Assembly: GCF_002095435.2 (NCBI RefSeq)
Contig: NZ_MJEJ02000015.1
Location: 1-35,808, forward strand
Length of the DNA: 35,808 nt
Direction: 5' to 3'
Origin: Williamsia sp. 1138
Lineage (GTDB): Bacteria > Actinomycetota > Actinomycetes > Mycobacteriales > Mycobacteriaceae
In this document: positions 8,292 to 17,214 of the stretch, in pieces
Position numbering within the stretch: the stretch's first letter is position 1
How the letters are laid out: every line of letters starts with the position of its first letter
Program-made: the position numbers and the translations under genes
The notes under the pieces: model-generated
The model's input: the letters and a program-made list of their open reading frames with translations, nothing else
What the model was told of the DNA's origin: nothing
Databases searched by the model: none

Positions 8292-8942
8292 GTGAAGTCT
8301 GCTGAGCCGGATCCGCAATCGCTGCTCGAACGTGCGTTCACCGATGCGGTGGAACGCGCCGACGACAGCGATCAGACCCGCACGCGGCTTCTCGATGCGG
8401 CGTACGAGCAGTTCTGCCGGATGGGTATCCAACGTTCGTCGATGGAGGACGTGGCGAAACGTGCCGGGATGTCCCGGATCACGGTCTACCGGCGCTTCGC
8501 CACCAAGGACGCCTTGGTCGAACAGGTGATCCTCAGAGAGTTCCGTCGCTACTTCGACCGGTTCCTGAGGGAGATCCGAGATGCCGAGTCGGCCGCCGAC
8601 CGGGTGGTGCTGGGGTTCGTGAGTTCCTTGCGTGCCTTCCGTGGCAATCCGCTCATCGGCGGTCTGATGTACGCGGAACCAACCTTGCTCGCGGGTTCCA
8701 TGATCGGTGACGAAGGCCGAATGCTCGGTGCCGTCTCACAGTTCGTCGCCGGTCAGCTCAGGCGTGAGCAGCAGGCGGGCACCGTCGCAGCCACCCTCGA
8801 CACCGACCTCGTCGGCGAGATGATGGTGCGTGTCGCGGCGTCGTTCCTGACCATCCCCAGCCGGGCTGTCGATCTCGACGACGACCATGTGCTCGAATCC
8901 GTGGCCAGGCAATTCTTGGTTCCGATGCTCACGCCGAACTGA
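8292..8942 (+). CDS. TetR/AcrR family transcriptional regulator
   Basis: A 216-residue one-component regulator. The N-terminal helix-turn-helix is typical: RLLDAAYEQF, then MEDVAKRAGMSRITVYRRF and KDALVEQVI at about residues 35-80. The variable C-terminal half binds the ligand and dimerises. Start is GTG 8292 with a strong AGGAGG five bases upstream. It lies 64 bases after the PBP gene on the same strand. No clear palindrome was found in that gap, so its target and any autoregulation are unknown. A lipoprotein gene converges on its 3' end with only five bases between. Confidence 0.92.
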   Translation: MKSAEPDPQSLLERAFTDAVERADDSDQTRTRLLDAAYEQFCRMGIQRSSMEDVAKRAGMSRITVYRRFATKDALVEQVILREFRRYFDRFLREIRDAESAADRVVLGFVSSLRAFRGNPLIGGLMYAEPTLLAGSMIGDEGRMLGAVSQFVAGQLRREQQAGTVAATLDTDLVGEMMVRVAASFLTIPSRAVDLDDDHVLESVARQFLVPMLTPN

Positions 8943-8947
8943 TCCGT

Positions 8948-9424
8948 TCATGAGCAGGTGTTGAACGACCCTCCGGACGCGAGGACGAGGCGACGATATG
9001 CCTGTACGCCGTAGCAGTCGCCGAGATCTGTGGCGGTCAACTGGGTCGGACCGCCGCTCGTCGGGTCACCCGCAGGTGCGCACACATTCCCGGTGCCCGT
9101 GGCGGTTTCGCCGCCCCACGACGTCCATGTGATGTCTGAGATCGTGTTGCCGCACAGTGAGTTCAACGACACCAGCTCCGGCCGCTCGGTGCCGTAGCCG
9201 ATGGCGTACTGGTTGTCGGCCCTGCCGAGCACGACCGGGCCGCTGACGGGCGGGGTCGTCGTGGTGAATGTTGGGATCGCGGCGGTGTCATCCGTCGTCG
9301 CGGCGGCACTGCGTGACCAGGAGAACTCGCCGGGATCGTCGTTCCCGCCGCCGCACCCGGACACAGAAGTCGCGACCGCCGCAGCCACCGAGACCGACAA
9401 GACCGCTCGTCGCACGAATCGCAT
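8948..9424 (-). CDS. Small putative lipoprotein, unknown function
   Basis: 158 residues. Arginines at 4-6 and a hydrophobic stretch lead to the lipobox VSGC near residue 24, so it is predicted to be a lipid-anchored exported protein. A Thr/Ser/Pro-rich linker follows, then a small domain. Four mature-region cysteines (in SLCGNT, NVCAP, GDCYG and NTCS) could form two disulfides. I do not recognise the domain. It is downstream of, and on the same strand as, the TetR gene at 9489-10079, with 64 bases between, so co-transcription is possible. Confidence 0.8.
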   Translation of the reverse strand: MRFVRRAVLSVSVAAAVATSVSGCGGGNDDPGEFSWSRSAAATTDDTAAIPTFTTTTPPVSGPVVLGRADNQYAIGYGTERPELVSLNSLCGNTISDITWTSWGGETATGTGNVCAPAGDPTSGGPTQLTATDLGDCYGVQAYRRLVLASGGSFNTCS

Positions 9425-9488
9425 GACGAACTCTATCCACGAAGCCGGTGGCCACGGCCTGCGTCGGCGGCAAGTTCACATCAACGAA

Positions 9489-10079
9489 CTACACGGGATC
9501 GGCCTGCGCACGAAGCCCCGCGACGAGGACCTCGACCAGACGGCGCGCGTCGTAGCCGGGGTTGTCGGCGCCGATGCAGAGGTTGCCGACGCCCCGCATC
9601 AGTTGGATCGCCTCGAGGTCGGAACGGATCTCGCCCGCCGCGACGCACGCGTCGAGCAAGGTGGCGCACACGGGTACCAGTCTGTCGAGGAAGTAGGCGT
9701 GCAGTGTCTCGAAGCCGGCGTCCGGCGACTGCATGGCCTCGGCGAGGCCGTGCTTGGTGACCAGGAAGTCGACAAAGAGGCCGATCCACGCCCGTAGCGC
9801 GGCATGAGGGGTGGCGCTGCCGGCCAAGAGGACCGGTCCCGCCTCCGCGCAGGCGTCGACCTGGTGGCGGTAGACGGCGACGATGAGGTCGGCGCGGGTC
9901 GGGAAATGCCGGTAGATCGTTCCGACGCCCACTCCTGCCCTGGTGGCGATGTCTCGCACGGGGGCGTCGACCCCTGACTCGACGAACGCCGCGGCGGCCG
10001 CGTCCAGCAGCGACGCTTGATTGCGGCGCGCATCGGCTCGCCGGCGCGGCGCCGGTGGCGCGGACTCGTCGTCTGCCAT
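9489..10079 (-). CDS. TetR family repressor divergent from aldo/keto reductase
   Basis: 196 residues. The N-terminal DNA-binding domain shows SLLDAAAAAFVESGV and VRDIATRAGVGVGTIYRHFPTRADLI, a textbook TetR helix-turn-helix. The C-terminal ligand domain is of the type often seen next to oxidoreductases. The gene is transcribed away from the aldo/keto reductase, and the shared 148-bp gap holds two identical-armed palindromes. It probably represses both itself and the reductase until an inducer (perhaps the reductase substrate) binds. Regulation is inferred from layout. Confidence 0.92.
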   Translation of the reverse strand: MADDESAPPAPRRRADARRNQASLLDAAAAAFVESGVDAPVRDIATRAGVGVGTIYRHFPTRADLIVAVYRHQVDACAEAGPVLLAGSATPHAALRAWIGLFVDFLVTKHGLAEAMQSPDAGFETLHAYFLDRLVPVCATLLDACVAAGEIRSDLEAIQLMRGVGNLCIGADNPGYDARRLVEVLVAGLRAQADPV

Positions 10080-10111
10080 CTCGAAGCCCCTGATCCCTCA
10101 CACTTGGCAAA

Positions 10112-10126
10112 CGGAACACTGTTCCG
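10112..10126. promoter_or_regulatory. Putative TetR operator 1
   Basis: CGGAACACTGTTCCG is a perfect 7-1-7 palindrome in the gap between the TetR gene and the aldo/keto reductase. Its arms, CGGAAC-N3-GTTCCG, are identical to those of the second site 27 bp away centre to centre. Confidence 0.75.
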
Positions 10127-10138
10127 TATGTTGTTTAT

Positions 10139-10153
10139 CGGAACCTTGTTCCG
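10139..10153. promoter_or_regulatory. Putative TetR operator 2
   Basis: CGGAACCTTGTTCCG has the same CGGAAC-N3-GTTCCG arms as operator 1. It fits inside an 18-bp spacer between a possible -35 (TTGTTT, 10131-10136) and -10 (TTATTC, 10155-10160) for the reductase, so a bound repressor would block that promoter. Confidence 0.75.
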
Positions 10154-10227
10154 CTTATTCAGGATGCCAGACCAAGCACGTCGGAACCAACCATTGGGGC
10201 ATCCGATCATCTGTCAGGAGGACCACC

Positions 10228-11247
10228 ATGAAATTTCGAACTCTGGGACGTACGGGCGTTCAGGTCAGCACTCTTGCGCTCGGCGCCATGAACTTCGGCG
10301 CCATCGGCCGCACCACGCAGGACGATGCGACTGCGATCGTCGATGCCGCTCTCGAGGCGGGGATCAACGTCATCGACACCGCCGACATGTACAGCCAGGG
10401 CGAGTCCGAGGTGATGGTCGGCAAGGCCATTGCCGGCCGCCGTGATGATGTCGTGCTCGCCACCAAGGTGTTCAACCCGATGGGTGACGAGCGCAATCAC
10501 CGGGGCAGTTCGCGACGGTGGATCATTGCGGAACTGGAGAACAGCCTGCGACGGCTGGCCGTCGACCACGTGGATCTCTACCAAATCCATCGCTGGGATC
10601 CGAACACGAGTGACGAGGAGACCCTGTCGGCGCTCACCGATCTGCAGCGGGCGGGAAAGGTCCGCTACTTCGGTTCCTCGACCTACCCGGCTCATCGCAT
10701 CGTGGAGGGCCAGTGGGCAGCCCGTGAACACCGCCTGAGCAGGTATGTGACCGAGCAACCGCCTTACTCGATCCTGCAGCGTGGCATCGAATCCCATGTC
10801 TTGCCGGTGACCGAGCAGTACGGACTGGGCGTATTGGTGTGGAGTCCGTTGGCGTCCGGCTGGCTCTCGGGTGCTATCCGCGAAGGACGCGAGATCACCA
10901 CCAGCCGTTCAGGATTGATGCCGCAGCGCTTCGACACCGCCCTTGCGTCCAACCGTGCGAAGATGGACGCCGTCGAGAAGCTCGTTGCCGTCGCCGATGG
11001 CGCCGGGCTCACCTTGATCCAGCTCGCACTCGGATTCGTCACCGCGCACCCGGGCGTCACCAGCGCCATCATCGGACCGCGAACCGTCGATCACCTGCAC
11101 TCACAACTCGCCGCCGCAGACACGGTGCTCCCCGGCGATGTTCTCGATGCGATCGACGAGATCGTGGCTCCGGGAGTTGATCTCGCGCCGGATGAAAAGT
11201 TCGACACACCGCCGTCGCTTCTCGACTCGACGCTCCGTCGACGCTGA
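10228..11247 (+). CDS. Aldo/keto reductase
   Basis: 339 residues; an NADPH-dependent TIM-barrel reductase of carbonyl compounds. The family's catalytic tetrad can be followed: Asp and Tyr in DTADMYSQGESE, Lys in LATKVF and His in YQIHRWDP. The C-terminal cofactor region includes TSAIIGPRTVDHL. The N terminus MKFRTLGRTGVQVSTLALG is standard. ATG 10228 follows a strong CAGGAGG; the frame is open far upstream, but that part is the TetR gene's complement. Expression is probably controlled by the divergent TetR through the two operators. The natural substrate is unknown. Confidence 0.93.
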   Translation: MKFRTLGRTGVQVSTLALGAMNFGAIGRTTQDDATAIVDAALEAGINVIDTADMYSQGESEVMVGKAIAGRRDDVVLATKVFNPMGDERNHRGSSRRWIIAELENSLRRLAVDHVDLYQIHRWDPNTSDEETLSALTDLQRAGKVRYFGSSTYPAHRIVEGQWAAREHRLSRYVTEQPPYSILQRGIESHVLPVTEQYGLGVLVWSPLASGWLSGAIREGREITTSRSGLMPQRFDTALASNRAKMDAVEKLVAVADGAGLTLIQLALGFVTAHPGVTSAIIGPRTVDHLHSQLAAADTVLPGDVLDAIDEIVAPGVDLAPDEKFDTPPSLLDSTLRRR

Positions 11248-11323
11248 CCCCCGGCTGCGACTCGAACGGGGCGATCGTCGGGGGCGGGAGCAGCACGATC
11301 CTGCTGTGAGCGTGGGCCGCCTT

Positions 11324-11329
11324 TAGGAT
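11324..11329 (+). promoter_or_regulatory. Putative -10 box for a leaderless esterase transcript
   Basis: TAGGAT (TANNNT) is followed by 7 bases and the ATG at 11337. No ribosome-binding site precedes either ATG 11328 or ATG 11337, so a leaderless mRNA starting at 11337 is likely. Confidence 0.35.
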
Positions 11330-11336
11330 GGGCACC

Positions 11337-12452
11337 ATGGTTATGGCTGATCGACCCGAGGTGCAGACCGCATCGGCGCCGGTGACCGCGCTCACCGTGT
11401 TCGGTCTGGCGGAAAGCATGTTGAACGGGCTCGCGAGGGTGCCGTTCCGTCGACCGTGGCATGGACCCGCAGGCCTGTTGGACAACATCGGGCAGTCGGT
11501 GACCCGCCAGACCATTCGTTCCTTCATGGGCTATTCGATGGGACTCCCGATCGAAGAGTTCCGGTCGATGGAGCGCATTCTCGACGATGTCTGCCGGGTG
11601 GTGATGCCGCCCTTCATCGGGTTGACCGACGATGTGGAGATCACCGACGACACCATCGGAGGTGTGCAAGGGATCTGGTGCCGGGCGAAGGCAAGCTCCG
11701 ACGCCCACGTCGACGACTGTGACGACAAGCAGACCATCGGCGCGACGATCCTGTACCTGCACGGCGGCGGATACATCGGGACGTCGCCGATCATGTATTC
11801 CGCATTCGCGGCCAAACTGGTCAAGATCACCGGCTATGAGGTTTTCATCGCCGATTACCGGATGGCTCCGGAGTTCCCGTTTCCCGCGGGCGTCCACGAT
11901 GCCGCCGACGTCTACCGGGGCCTTCTCGAGCGCGAGGTCGACGCGGACCACCTCGTGATCGCCGGTGACTCGGGTGGCGGCGGTCTCGCGACGTCGCTGA
12001 TCAAGTACCTGCACGATCACGAACTGCCCAAGCCCGCTGCGGTGGCGCTGTTCTCGCCGGAGGTCGACCTCGATTTCAATCATCCGTCGATCACTGCGAA
12101 CGCGCAGTCCGACATCCTGCCCTGGAGCCTTCCGGCTGCCCCTTATCTGGCGGGGGTCCAGCCCAATGATGAACGGGTGTCCGCGGTGCACTCGATGGCA
12201 GATCCGGAATGGTTCCCGCCCACCTTCGTGTGCTGGGGTGCCGACGAGATGTTCCGCGACGGTATCCGGGAATTCGCCGAAAATCTCGCCAAGGCCGGAG
12301 TGCCGGTGCATGCCATGGAAGAGGCGGGAATGTTTCATGTCTTTCCGATCCTCATGCCGTGGGCCGAGTCGTCCAAGCGGGTCTTCCGCGAGTTACACGA
12401 CCTCGCCGGACGCCATGTGACGCCCGATCCGGATGCAGAGCCGACCCACTGA
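11337..12452 (+). CDS. Alpha/beta hydrolase, hormone-sensitive-lipase type esterase
   Basis: About 371 residues. The oxyanion-hole motif HGGGY begins near residue 142. The nucleophile motif GDSGGGG contains Ser212. An acid residue in WGADEMFRD and a histidine in MFHVFPI complete the triad. Together these place it in the HSL/bacterial esterase family, acting on short or medium acyl esters. An extra N-terminal region of about 100 residues precedes the catalytic domain. ATG 11337 fits the upstream -10 box; ATG 11328 is in frame and possible. Single-gene unit; substrate unknown. Confidence 0.9.
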   Translation: MVMADRPEVQTASAPVTALTVFGLAESMLNGLARVPFRRPWHGPAGLLDNIGQSVTRQTIRSFMGYSMGLPIEEFRSMERILDDVCRVVMPPFIGLTDDVEITDDTIGGVQGIWCRAKASSDAHVDDCDDKQTIGATILYLHGGGYIGTSPIMYSAFAAKLVKITGYEVFIADYRMAPEFPFPAGVHDAADVYRGLLEREVDADHLVIAGDSGGGGLATSLIKYLHDHELPKPAAVALFSPEVDLDFNHPSITANAQSDILPWSLPAAPYLAGVQPNDERVSAVHSMADPEWFPPTFVCWGADEMFRDGIREFAENLAKAGVPVHAMEEAGMFHVFPILMPWAESSKRVFRELHDLAGRHVTPDPDAEPTH

Positions 12453-12621
12453 CGCACATTCCGATCTCGGAACCGCCGGAGCGTCACGGTCGGGAGCCGG
12501 GGTAGGTGCCCCACCCTCAGATCGACACAACCGGAGCGTATTTCGCAATCACACGTTCGTCACCATAAGTTCGGTGATTATTTTGGTGGGTGACGTGAAT
12601 TCCGGTATTCATTGCGTTGCC

Positions 12622-12637
12622 AACCCTGCCCAGGGTT
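12622..12637. promoter_or_regulatory. 16-bp inverted repeat, candidate operator
   Basis: AACCCTGCCCAGGGTT has perfect 7-bp arms around a 2-bp centre. It lies 36 bases before the membrane-protein start and directly upstream of TAAATATCTC, a possible -10 region. The position suits a regulator site; the cognate regulator is unknown. The other 200 bases of this gap (12453-12673) show no gene. Confidence 0.4.
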
Positions 12638-12673
12638 AAATATCTCTACCACTGGACAGAACTAGAGGACTCA

Positions 12674-13282
12674 ATGAACGCCAAATCAATGTTGCTCGGT
12701 TTTGCCCCCTGGATTGTCTTCTCGGTCGTCGCCGAGCGCTTCGGCGCCGACCACGTTGCAGTTGCAGCAATTCTTGCGTTCGTGATCGCGCTGGTTCTCA
12801 CCGTGTACGAGACCATGCGCAGCGGCTGGAAGATCCTGGACGTCGCCGGCGTGGTGACATTCGGGATCATCGCTGCGATCGGCCTTGTCGGCGACCACAC
12901 GGTCGACGAGAACCTGGTCAACTTCGGTCGTGGTGGATCGACATTCGTTCTTGCGGCGATCATGGCCATTTCGGCATTCACGATTCCGTTCACGGAGCAG
13001 TACGCCCGTGAAAGCGTCGACAAAAGCCTGTGGGACTCACCGATTTTCCGCGCGAAGAACAAGCAGATCAGCCTGATGTGGGCCGGTGTCATCTTCGCAA
13101 TCGCCGTCTCCCACATCATCGCCGGTGCTCTGACTTCCTCGCAGGATCTCGCCGGATCACACCCGGCCAACATCGTGCTGAACTGGGTGGTGCCCATCGC
13201 GCTGATCGTGTTCGCCATCAAGCGCACCCGCGCCATCGCCGACTCGCGGCCGGCAGGCGCGGGCACCCAGCCCGCTCAGTAG
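12674..13282 (+). CDS. Multi-pass integral membrane protein, unknown function
   Basis: 202 residues with about six hydrophobic segments: LLGFAPWIVFSVV, VAVAAILAFVIALVLTVYE, VAGVVTFGIIAAIGLVG, FVLAAIMAISAFTIPF, ISLMWAGVIFAIAVSHIIAG and IVLNWVVPIALIVFAI. The fourth and fifth are joined by a charged loop (EQYARESVDKSLWDS). The C-terminal tail is short and polar. ATG 12674 is preferred over the upstream ORF start because AGAGGA lies 8-9 bases before it. I do not recognise a named family. It is followed by a strong hairpin, so it is probably a single-gene transcript. Confidence 0.8.
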   Translation: MNAKSMLLGFAPWIVFSVVAERFGADHVAVAAILAFVIALVLTVYETMRSGWKILDVAGVVTFGIIAAIGLVGDHTVDENLVNFGRGGSTFVLAAIMAISAFTIPFTEQYARESVDKSLWDSPIFRAKNKQISLMWAGVIFAIAVSHIIAGALTSSQDLAGSHPANIVLNWVVPIALIVFAIKRTRAIADSRPAGAGTQPAQ

Positions 13283-13300
13283 TCACCCCGCTGTGAACAG

Positions 13301-13338
13301 GCGTAGGAACATCCGTCACCTGGCGGATGTTCCTACGC
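13301..13338. terminator. Perfect 15-bp stem hairpin, likely terminator
   Basis: The left arm GCGTAGGAACATCCG (13301-13315) pairs perfectly with 13324-13338 across an 8-base loop. It starts 18 bases after the membrane-protein stop. There is no U-run, as is common for actinobacterial terminators. A cis-regulatory or operator role for the next gene cannot be excluded. Confidence 0.6.
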
Positions 13339-13385
13339 ATCTTGGGGCACGGACTGAAGTCATCTCCAACAACCCATTCGACGAA

Positions 13386-13395
13386 GGAACGTTCC
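13386..13395. promoter_or_regulatory. Palindrome overlapping the ribosome-binding site of the carotenoid oxygenase
   Basis: GGAACGTTCC is a perfect 10-bp palindrome one base before ATG 13397 and shares its first bases with the GAAGGA ribosome-binding site (13384-13389). A protein or RNA fold on it would affect translation or transcription start. Function is speculative. Confidence 0.3.
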
Positions 13396-13396
13396 G

Positions 13397-14794
13397 ATGA
13401 CCGTCACCACCGACCCCCATCGACCCGCCCCGATCGATCCCGGCAATGTTCATCTGACCGGGGTGTTCGCCCCGCAACGCGACGAGACGGATGCGATGGA
13501 TCTGCCGGTCACCGGCGAAATCCCCTCCGATCTGAGCGGCAGCTATCTGCGCAACGGCCCGAACCCACGATTCGACCCCATCGGGTCGTTCGTGTTCCCG
13601 CTCGACGGCGACGGCATGGTGCACAGGGTCACGCTGGAGGGAGGCCGCGCCTCCTACAGCAACCGGTTCGTCCGGACCCCCATGGTGGAGTTGGAAGAAC
13701 AACGCGGCGAGGCGATCTGGTCGGGCATCACCGACGGCTACACCCCACCGGCGAGCGTCGTCGGAGAAGAACTCGCCGGAACCACCCGGGCCCTGCCCGA
13801 CATCAACATCGTCAGGCACGCCGGTCGGCTGATGGCGATGGCCGAGTCGGACAAGCCCTACCTGCTCGACCCGCGCACGCTGGCGACACTGGGCACAGAG
13901 GACTGCGACGGGGCGATGCGGGTGGGCAGCACCGCGCATCCGAAAATCGATCCACGCACCGGCGAGATGGTGTTGTTCAACTACGTTCTCGAGGCGCCCT
14001 ACCTCACCTGGTCGGTCGTCGCGGCTGACGGTACGTCGTTGCGAGCGCCGACCGCCATCGATGGCCTCGACGCACCGGTGATGATCCACGACATGGCGCT
14101 GACCGAGAAATATGTCGTGCTGTTCGTCTGCCCGCTGATCTTCGACATCGCCGCCGTCATGGCCGGGGGATCGCTGTTGTCGTGGCGGCCCGACGACGGC
14201 ACCCGGATCGCTCTGATCCCGCGCGACGGTTCTGCCGTTCGATGGGTCCACACGGAACCGTTCTGGGTGTGGCACTTCGCCAATGCCTTCGACAATGCGG
14301 ATGGAACGGTCACGGTCGACTACGTCGAGTGGACCTTCCCCGGCGGGTTCGCCGCGACATCGGTCCCTAACGAGTCGGGATTGATACGCGCCGCCATCGA
14401 CCCGGCCACGGGGACCATCACTCGCAACCGGGTCAGCGAGCGCAGGGACATCGACTTTCCTCGGGTCGACGACCGGTTGCTCACCCGTGACCACCAACGG
14501 GTCGCCACGGTCGGCAAGTCCGACTCCGACACCGGTTTCCAAGAGAGCCTGTGGTTCCACGATGTCGCGAAGAGCGCTGAGGTGTCGTGGAGCCCGGGTG
14601 TTGCGATCGGTGAACCGATCTACATCCCCGGCGCCGACCACGATTATTGGGGTGCCATCGGAACCGACCCCGAGGACCTGCGGTCGCGGTTCTATCTGCT
14701 GACGGCAGACAGCCCGGAAGATGGACCCATCGCAACCATCGATCTGCCGATCCGGGTGCCCGCGGGGTTGCACGGGGCCTGGCTCGACAAGTGA
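13397..14794 (+). CDS. Carotenoid cleavage oxygenase (RPE65/lignostilbene dioxygenase family)
   Basis: 465 residues; a non-haem iron dioxygenase that splits C=C bonds of carotenoids, stilbenes or related phenylpropenes. The four iron-binding histidines are in their family contexts: His181 (STAHPKIDP), His231 ([11 protein letters not shown]), His293 (VWHFANAFD) and His459 (AGLHGAW). The N-terminal [14 protein letters not shown] is also diagnostic. Length is normal, with the C terminus ending just after the last histidine. ATG 13397 has GAAGGA upstream. The palindrome at 13386 and the hairpin at 13301 may contribute to control. Carotenoid versus stilbene substrate cannot be told from sequence. 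Confidence 0.93.
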   Translation: MTVTTDPHRPAPIDPGNVHLTGVFAPQRDETDAMDLPVTGEIPSDLSGSYLRNGPNPRFDPIGSFVFPLDGDGMVHRVTLEGGRASYSNRFVRTPMVELEEQRGEAIWSGITDGYTPPASVVGEELAGTTRALPDINIVRHAGRLMAMAESDKPYLLDPRTLATLGTEDCDGAMRVGSTAHPKIDPRTGEMVLFNYVLEAPYLTWSVVAADGTSLRAPTAIDGLDAPVMIHDMALTEKYVVLFVCPLIFDIAAVMAGGSLLSWRPDDGTRIALIPRDGSAVRWVHTEPFWVWHFANAFDNADGTVTVDYVEWTFPGGFAATSVPNESGLIRAAIDPATGTITRNRVSERRDIDFPRVDDRLLTRDHQRVATVGKSDSDTGFQESLWFHDVAKSAEVSWSPGVAIGEPIYIPGADHDYWGAIGTDPEDLRSRFYLLTADSPEDGPIATIDLPIRVPAGLHGAWLDK

Positions 14795-14845
14795 GCACCG
14801 CCGTCTTCTGACGGCGTCGTCGTCGCGGCAGGGGTGGCTCACCAC

Positions 14846-14851
14846 TAAAGT
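14846..14851 (+). promoter_or_regulatory. Putative -10 box for leaderless cinA
   Basis: TAAAGT fits TANNNT and lies 7 bases before ATG 14859, which has no ribosome-binding site. Same spacing as at 5758 and 11324. Confidence 0.4.
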
Positions 14852-14858
14852 CGATGCA

Positions 14859-16130
14859 ATGGCAGTGCGTGCGGGTGTGGTGGTCACGGGAACCGAAGTT
14901 CTCAGCGGTCGGGTGACCGATCAGAACGGCCCGTGGGTCGCTCGGCAACTCCTCGAGATGGGTGTCGACGTCGCGCACATCACCGTGTGCGGCGATCGGC
15001 CGGCCGACCTGACCGCCCAGTTGCAGTTCCTGGCCGATCAGCGGGTGGATCTCATCGTCACGACGGGAGGCCTGGGCCCGACTGCCGACGACCTCACCGT
15101 CGCCACCGTGGCTGCTCTCTGCGGACGGGAACTGCAGCTCGACGCTGAACTCGAGCAGCATATCGACGCGATCGTGCAGCGATGGCGCAGCCGAATGAGT
15201 ACCGCGGTCGATTCCGAGCCTCTGAACGCCGGCATCCGTAAGCAGGCCCTGGTTCCTGACGGCGCCCAATCGATTGCGCCCACGGGCACCGCACCGGGCG
15301 TCGCGATACCGGCTGCCGGCCCCCTGCCTGCGATCCTGATCCTGCCGGGGCCGCCTCGAGAGCTTCAGGAGATGTGGCCGGCAGCTCTCGAATCCGCCCC
15401 GGTCGCCGCGGCATTGGCGGCACGGTCGGAGGTTCGGCAGTCGACCATCCGCGCCTACGGTCTCTCCGAGGCCGATCTGGCCGCCACATTGCGAACCGCA
15501 GAGGTCGAGGTCCCCGGATTCGACGATCTCGAGATCACGACCTGCCTGCGCCTCGGCGAACTCGAGATGGTGACCCGCTATCCCGATTCTGCCGACGCGG
15601 CGTACGCGAAGCTCTCGACACAGGTCGCCGAAACCCATGGCAGGCAGATCTTCTCGACGGACGGGTCGACCATCGACGACATCGTGGCAACGCGACTGTC
15701 CGGTCATCTGATCGCCACCGCCGAATCGTGCACCGGCGGCATGATCGCGGCGCGTCTGACCGACCGGGCCGGATCGTCGGCCTACGTCACCGGTGGTGTG
15801 GTGTCGTACTCCAACGAGGTAAAATCCGACCTACTCGGCGTCCCCGCAGAGATGATCTCCGAACACGGTGCAGTCAGCGAGCAGGTCGCAGCCTCGATGG
15901 CCGAGGGGGTGCGAAGGCGAGTCGGCGTCGACATCGCGGTGTCCACCACCGGCGTCGCGGGACCCGGTGGCGGCACCGAGCTCAAACCGGTCGGCACCGT
16001 CTGCTTCGGGATCGCGATGGCAGATCGTCCAACCGTCACGCGCACCCTGCGGCTACCCGGCGACCGCGCCAGTGTGCGAGCACTGTCGACCACGGCTGCG
16101 ATGCACATGCTGGCGGCCGCGTTAGCCTAG
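14859..16130 (+). CDS. cinA: CinA: competence/damage-inducible protein, ADP-ribose/NMN deamidase type
   Basis: 423 residues with both CinA domains. The N-terminal MoaB/MoCF-like domain (about 1-170) shows [14 protein letters not shown] and [13 protein letters not shown]. The C-terminal nicotinamide-nucleotide amidase domain (about 265-420) shows [28 protein letters not shown] and [13 protein letters not shown]. The full-length family acts in pyridine-nucleotide recycling, converting NMN to nicotinate mononucleotide. ATG 14859 gives [13 protein letters not shown], the normal N terminus; the frame is open further upstream only through the carotenoid oxygenase gene. Its 3' end overlaps the convergent esterase by 9 bases. 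Confidence 0.95.
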   Translation: MAVRAGVVVTGTEVLSGRVTDQNGPWVARQLLEMGVDVAHITVCGDRPADLTAQLQFLADQRVDLIVTTGGLGPTADDLTVATVAALCGRELQLDAELEQHIDAIVQRWRSRMSTAVDSEPLNAGIRKQALVPDGAQSIAPTGTAPGVAIPAAGPLPAILILPGPPRELQEMWPAALESAPVAAALAARSEVRQSTIRAYGLSEADLAATLRTAEVEVPGFDDLEITTCLRLGELEMVTRYPDSADAAYAKLSTQVAETHGRQIFSTDGSTIDDIVATRLSGHLIATAESCTGGMIAARLTDRAGSSAYVTGGVVSYSNEVKSDLLGVPAEMISEHGAVSEQVAASMAEGVRRRVGVDIAVSTTGVAGPGGGTELKPVGTVCFGIAMADRPTVTRTLRLPGDRASVRALSTTAAMHMLAAALA

Positions 16131-17027
16131 GCGGTCCGACAGCCAGGATCGGATGTCTTCCCGGGCGGTGGCGGCGATCGCGGTGGGGTGGTTCGTGAAC
16201 CCATGCGGCGACGCCGGGTAGATGCGCAGGTCGATGTCCACTCCTGCCGCCGCGAGCCGTGAGGCCATGGCCATGTTGTCCTCGAGCAGGATGTCTTCTA
16301 CCCCCACCACCAGCACGAGCGGCGGCAGATCACGCAGGTCCCCATAGATCGGGGAGACGTCGGGAAGCGTGCGGTCAGCCACGTGACCGGCGTATGCCTC
16401 GAGAAAGTACTCGTCGCTGATCAGGCGTCCTGCGGGTGTCCGGCCACTCAGGTCGTAGGTGCCGAACTGCAGCGCTGCGCCGGCGAAGCTGCGTACACCT
16501 TTGTCTCGAAGCCGTAGCAGGGTGGTCATCGCCAGGGTGGCCCCCGCCGAGAACCCGCCGATTGTCAGCAATGAGGTGCCGAAGAGCCGCGCGGCGTTGT
16601 CGGTCAGCCACAGCGCCGCGGTCTCGCAATCGTCCGGCGCTGCGGGCCAAGGGTTTTCGGGTGCCAGTCGGTAGTCGATACTGACCACCGCCACCCCGAG
16701 TGCATCGGCCAGCTCCCGGTTTCGGACATCGCCGCGCGCCGCGGAATCCATGTAGAAACCACCGCCGTGGATGTCGAGGTGCACGCCTCGCGTCGGCGCA
16801 ACAGTAGGTCGGATGATGCGCACCGGTACGCTCCGCCCGCCGGCATCAACAGTCCGCTCGACCGCCGAGTCGTCGGTGGTGGTGCTGCCCCGCAGCGCCC
16901 GAGCCTCTCGCAGTTCGTCGGCATCAGCAGGGCCACGGCCCGAGGGTCTGGCGGCATAGAAGGCCACGGCCTCGTCGATGTGTTCGGCAGGAACTGTTCG
17001 CACGAGGTTGGTCGATCCGAACTGCAT
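16122..17027 (-). CDS. Alpha/beta hydrolase-3 family esterase
   Basis: 301 residues. The oxyanion motif HGGGF, the [12 protein letters not shown] segment and the nucleophile elbow GFSAGA place it in the HSL-like esterase family. The acid is probably in [12 protein letters not shown] and the base histidine in [11 protein letters not shown]. It most likely hydrolyses short-chain esters or lactones in the cytosol. ATG 17027 gives [13 protein letters not shown], with a possible AGGAG just upstream on its strand. It converges on cinA with overlapping stop regions. The 187 bases upstream, to the next gene, hold no recognisable operator. Confidence 0.9.
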   Translation of the reverse strand: MQFGSTNLVRTVPAEHIDEAVAFYAARPSGRGPADADELREARALRGSTTTDDSAVERTVDAGGRSVPVRIIRPTVAPTRGVHLDIHGGGFYMDSAARGDVRNRELADALGVAVVSIDYRLAPENPWPAAPDDCETAALWLTDNAARLFGTSLLTIGGFSAGATLAMTTLLRLRDKGVRSFAGAALQFGTYDLSGRTPAGRLISDEYFLEAYAGHVADRTLPDVSPIYGDLRDLPPLVLVVGVEDILLEDNMAMASRLAAAGVDIDLRIYPASPHGFTNHPTAIAATAREDIRSWLSDRLG

Positions 17028-17214
17028 GAAACTCCTTGTCTCGAGTCAGCGTCCACCACAATCGGCTCCGTGAGGGACGCCCGAGGGGAATGTGCCCTCG
17101 CCTGCTGGATAAGGGGACGAATCTGGTGGATTGAACACGATAATCGCCTACCGATGACTTTCGAGCACTGCCGCGGTCTGCATCTGCAGGTACCAGCCAA
17201 TCGGGAGGAACCAG

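Noticed and set aside
13316-14887. 523-codon open frame antisense to the carotenoid oxygenase
   Set aside because: The sense strand has all four iron-binding histidines; the antisense product is Arg/Gly/Asp-rich low-complexity, typical of GC-rich shadows.
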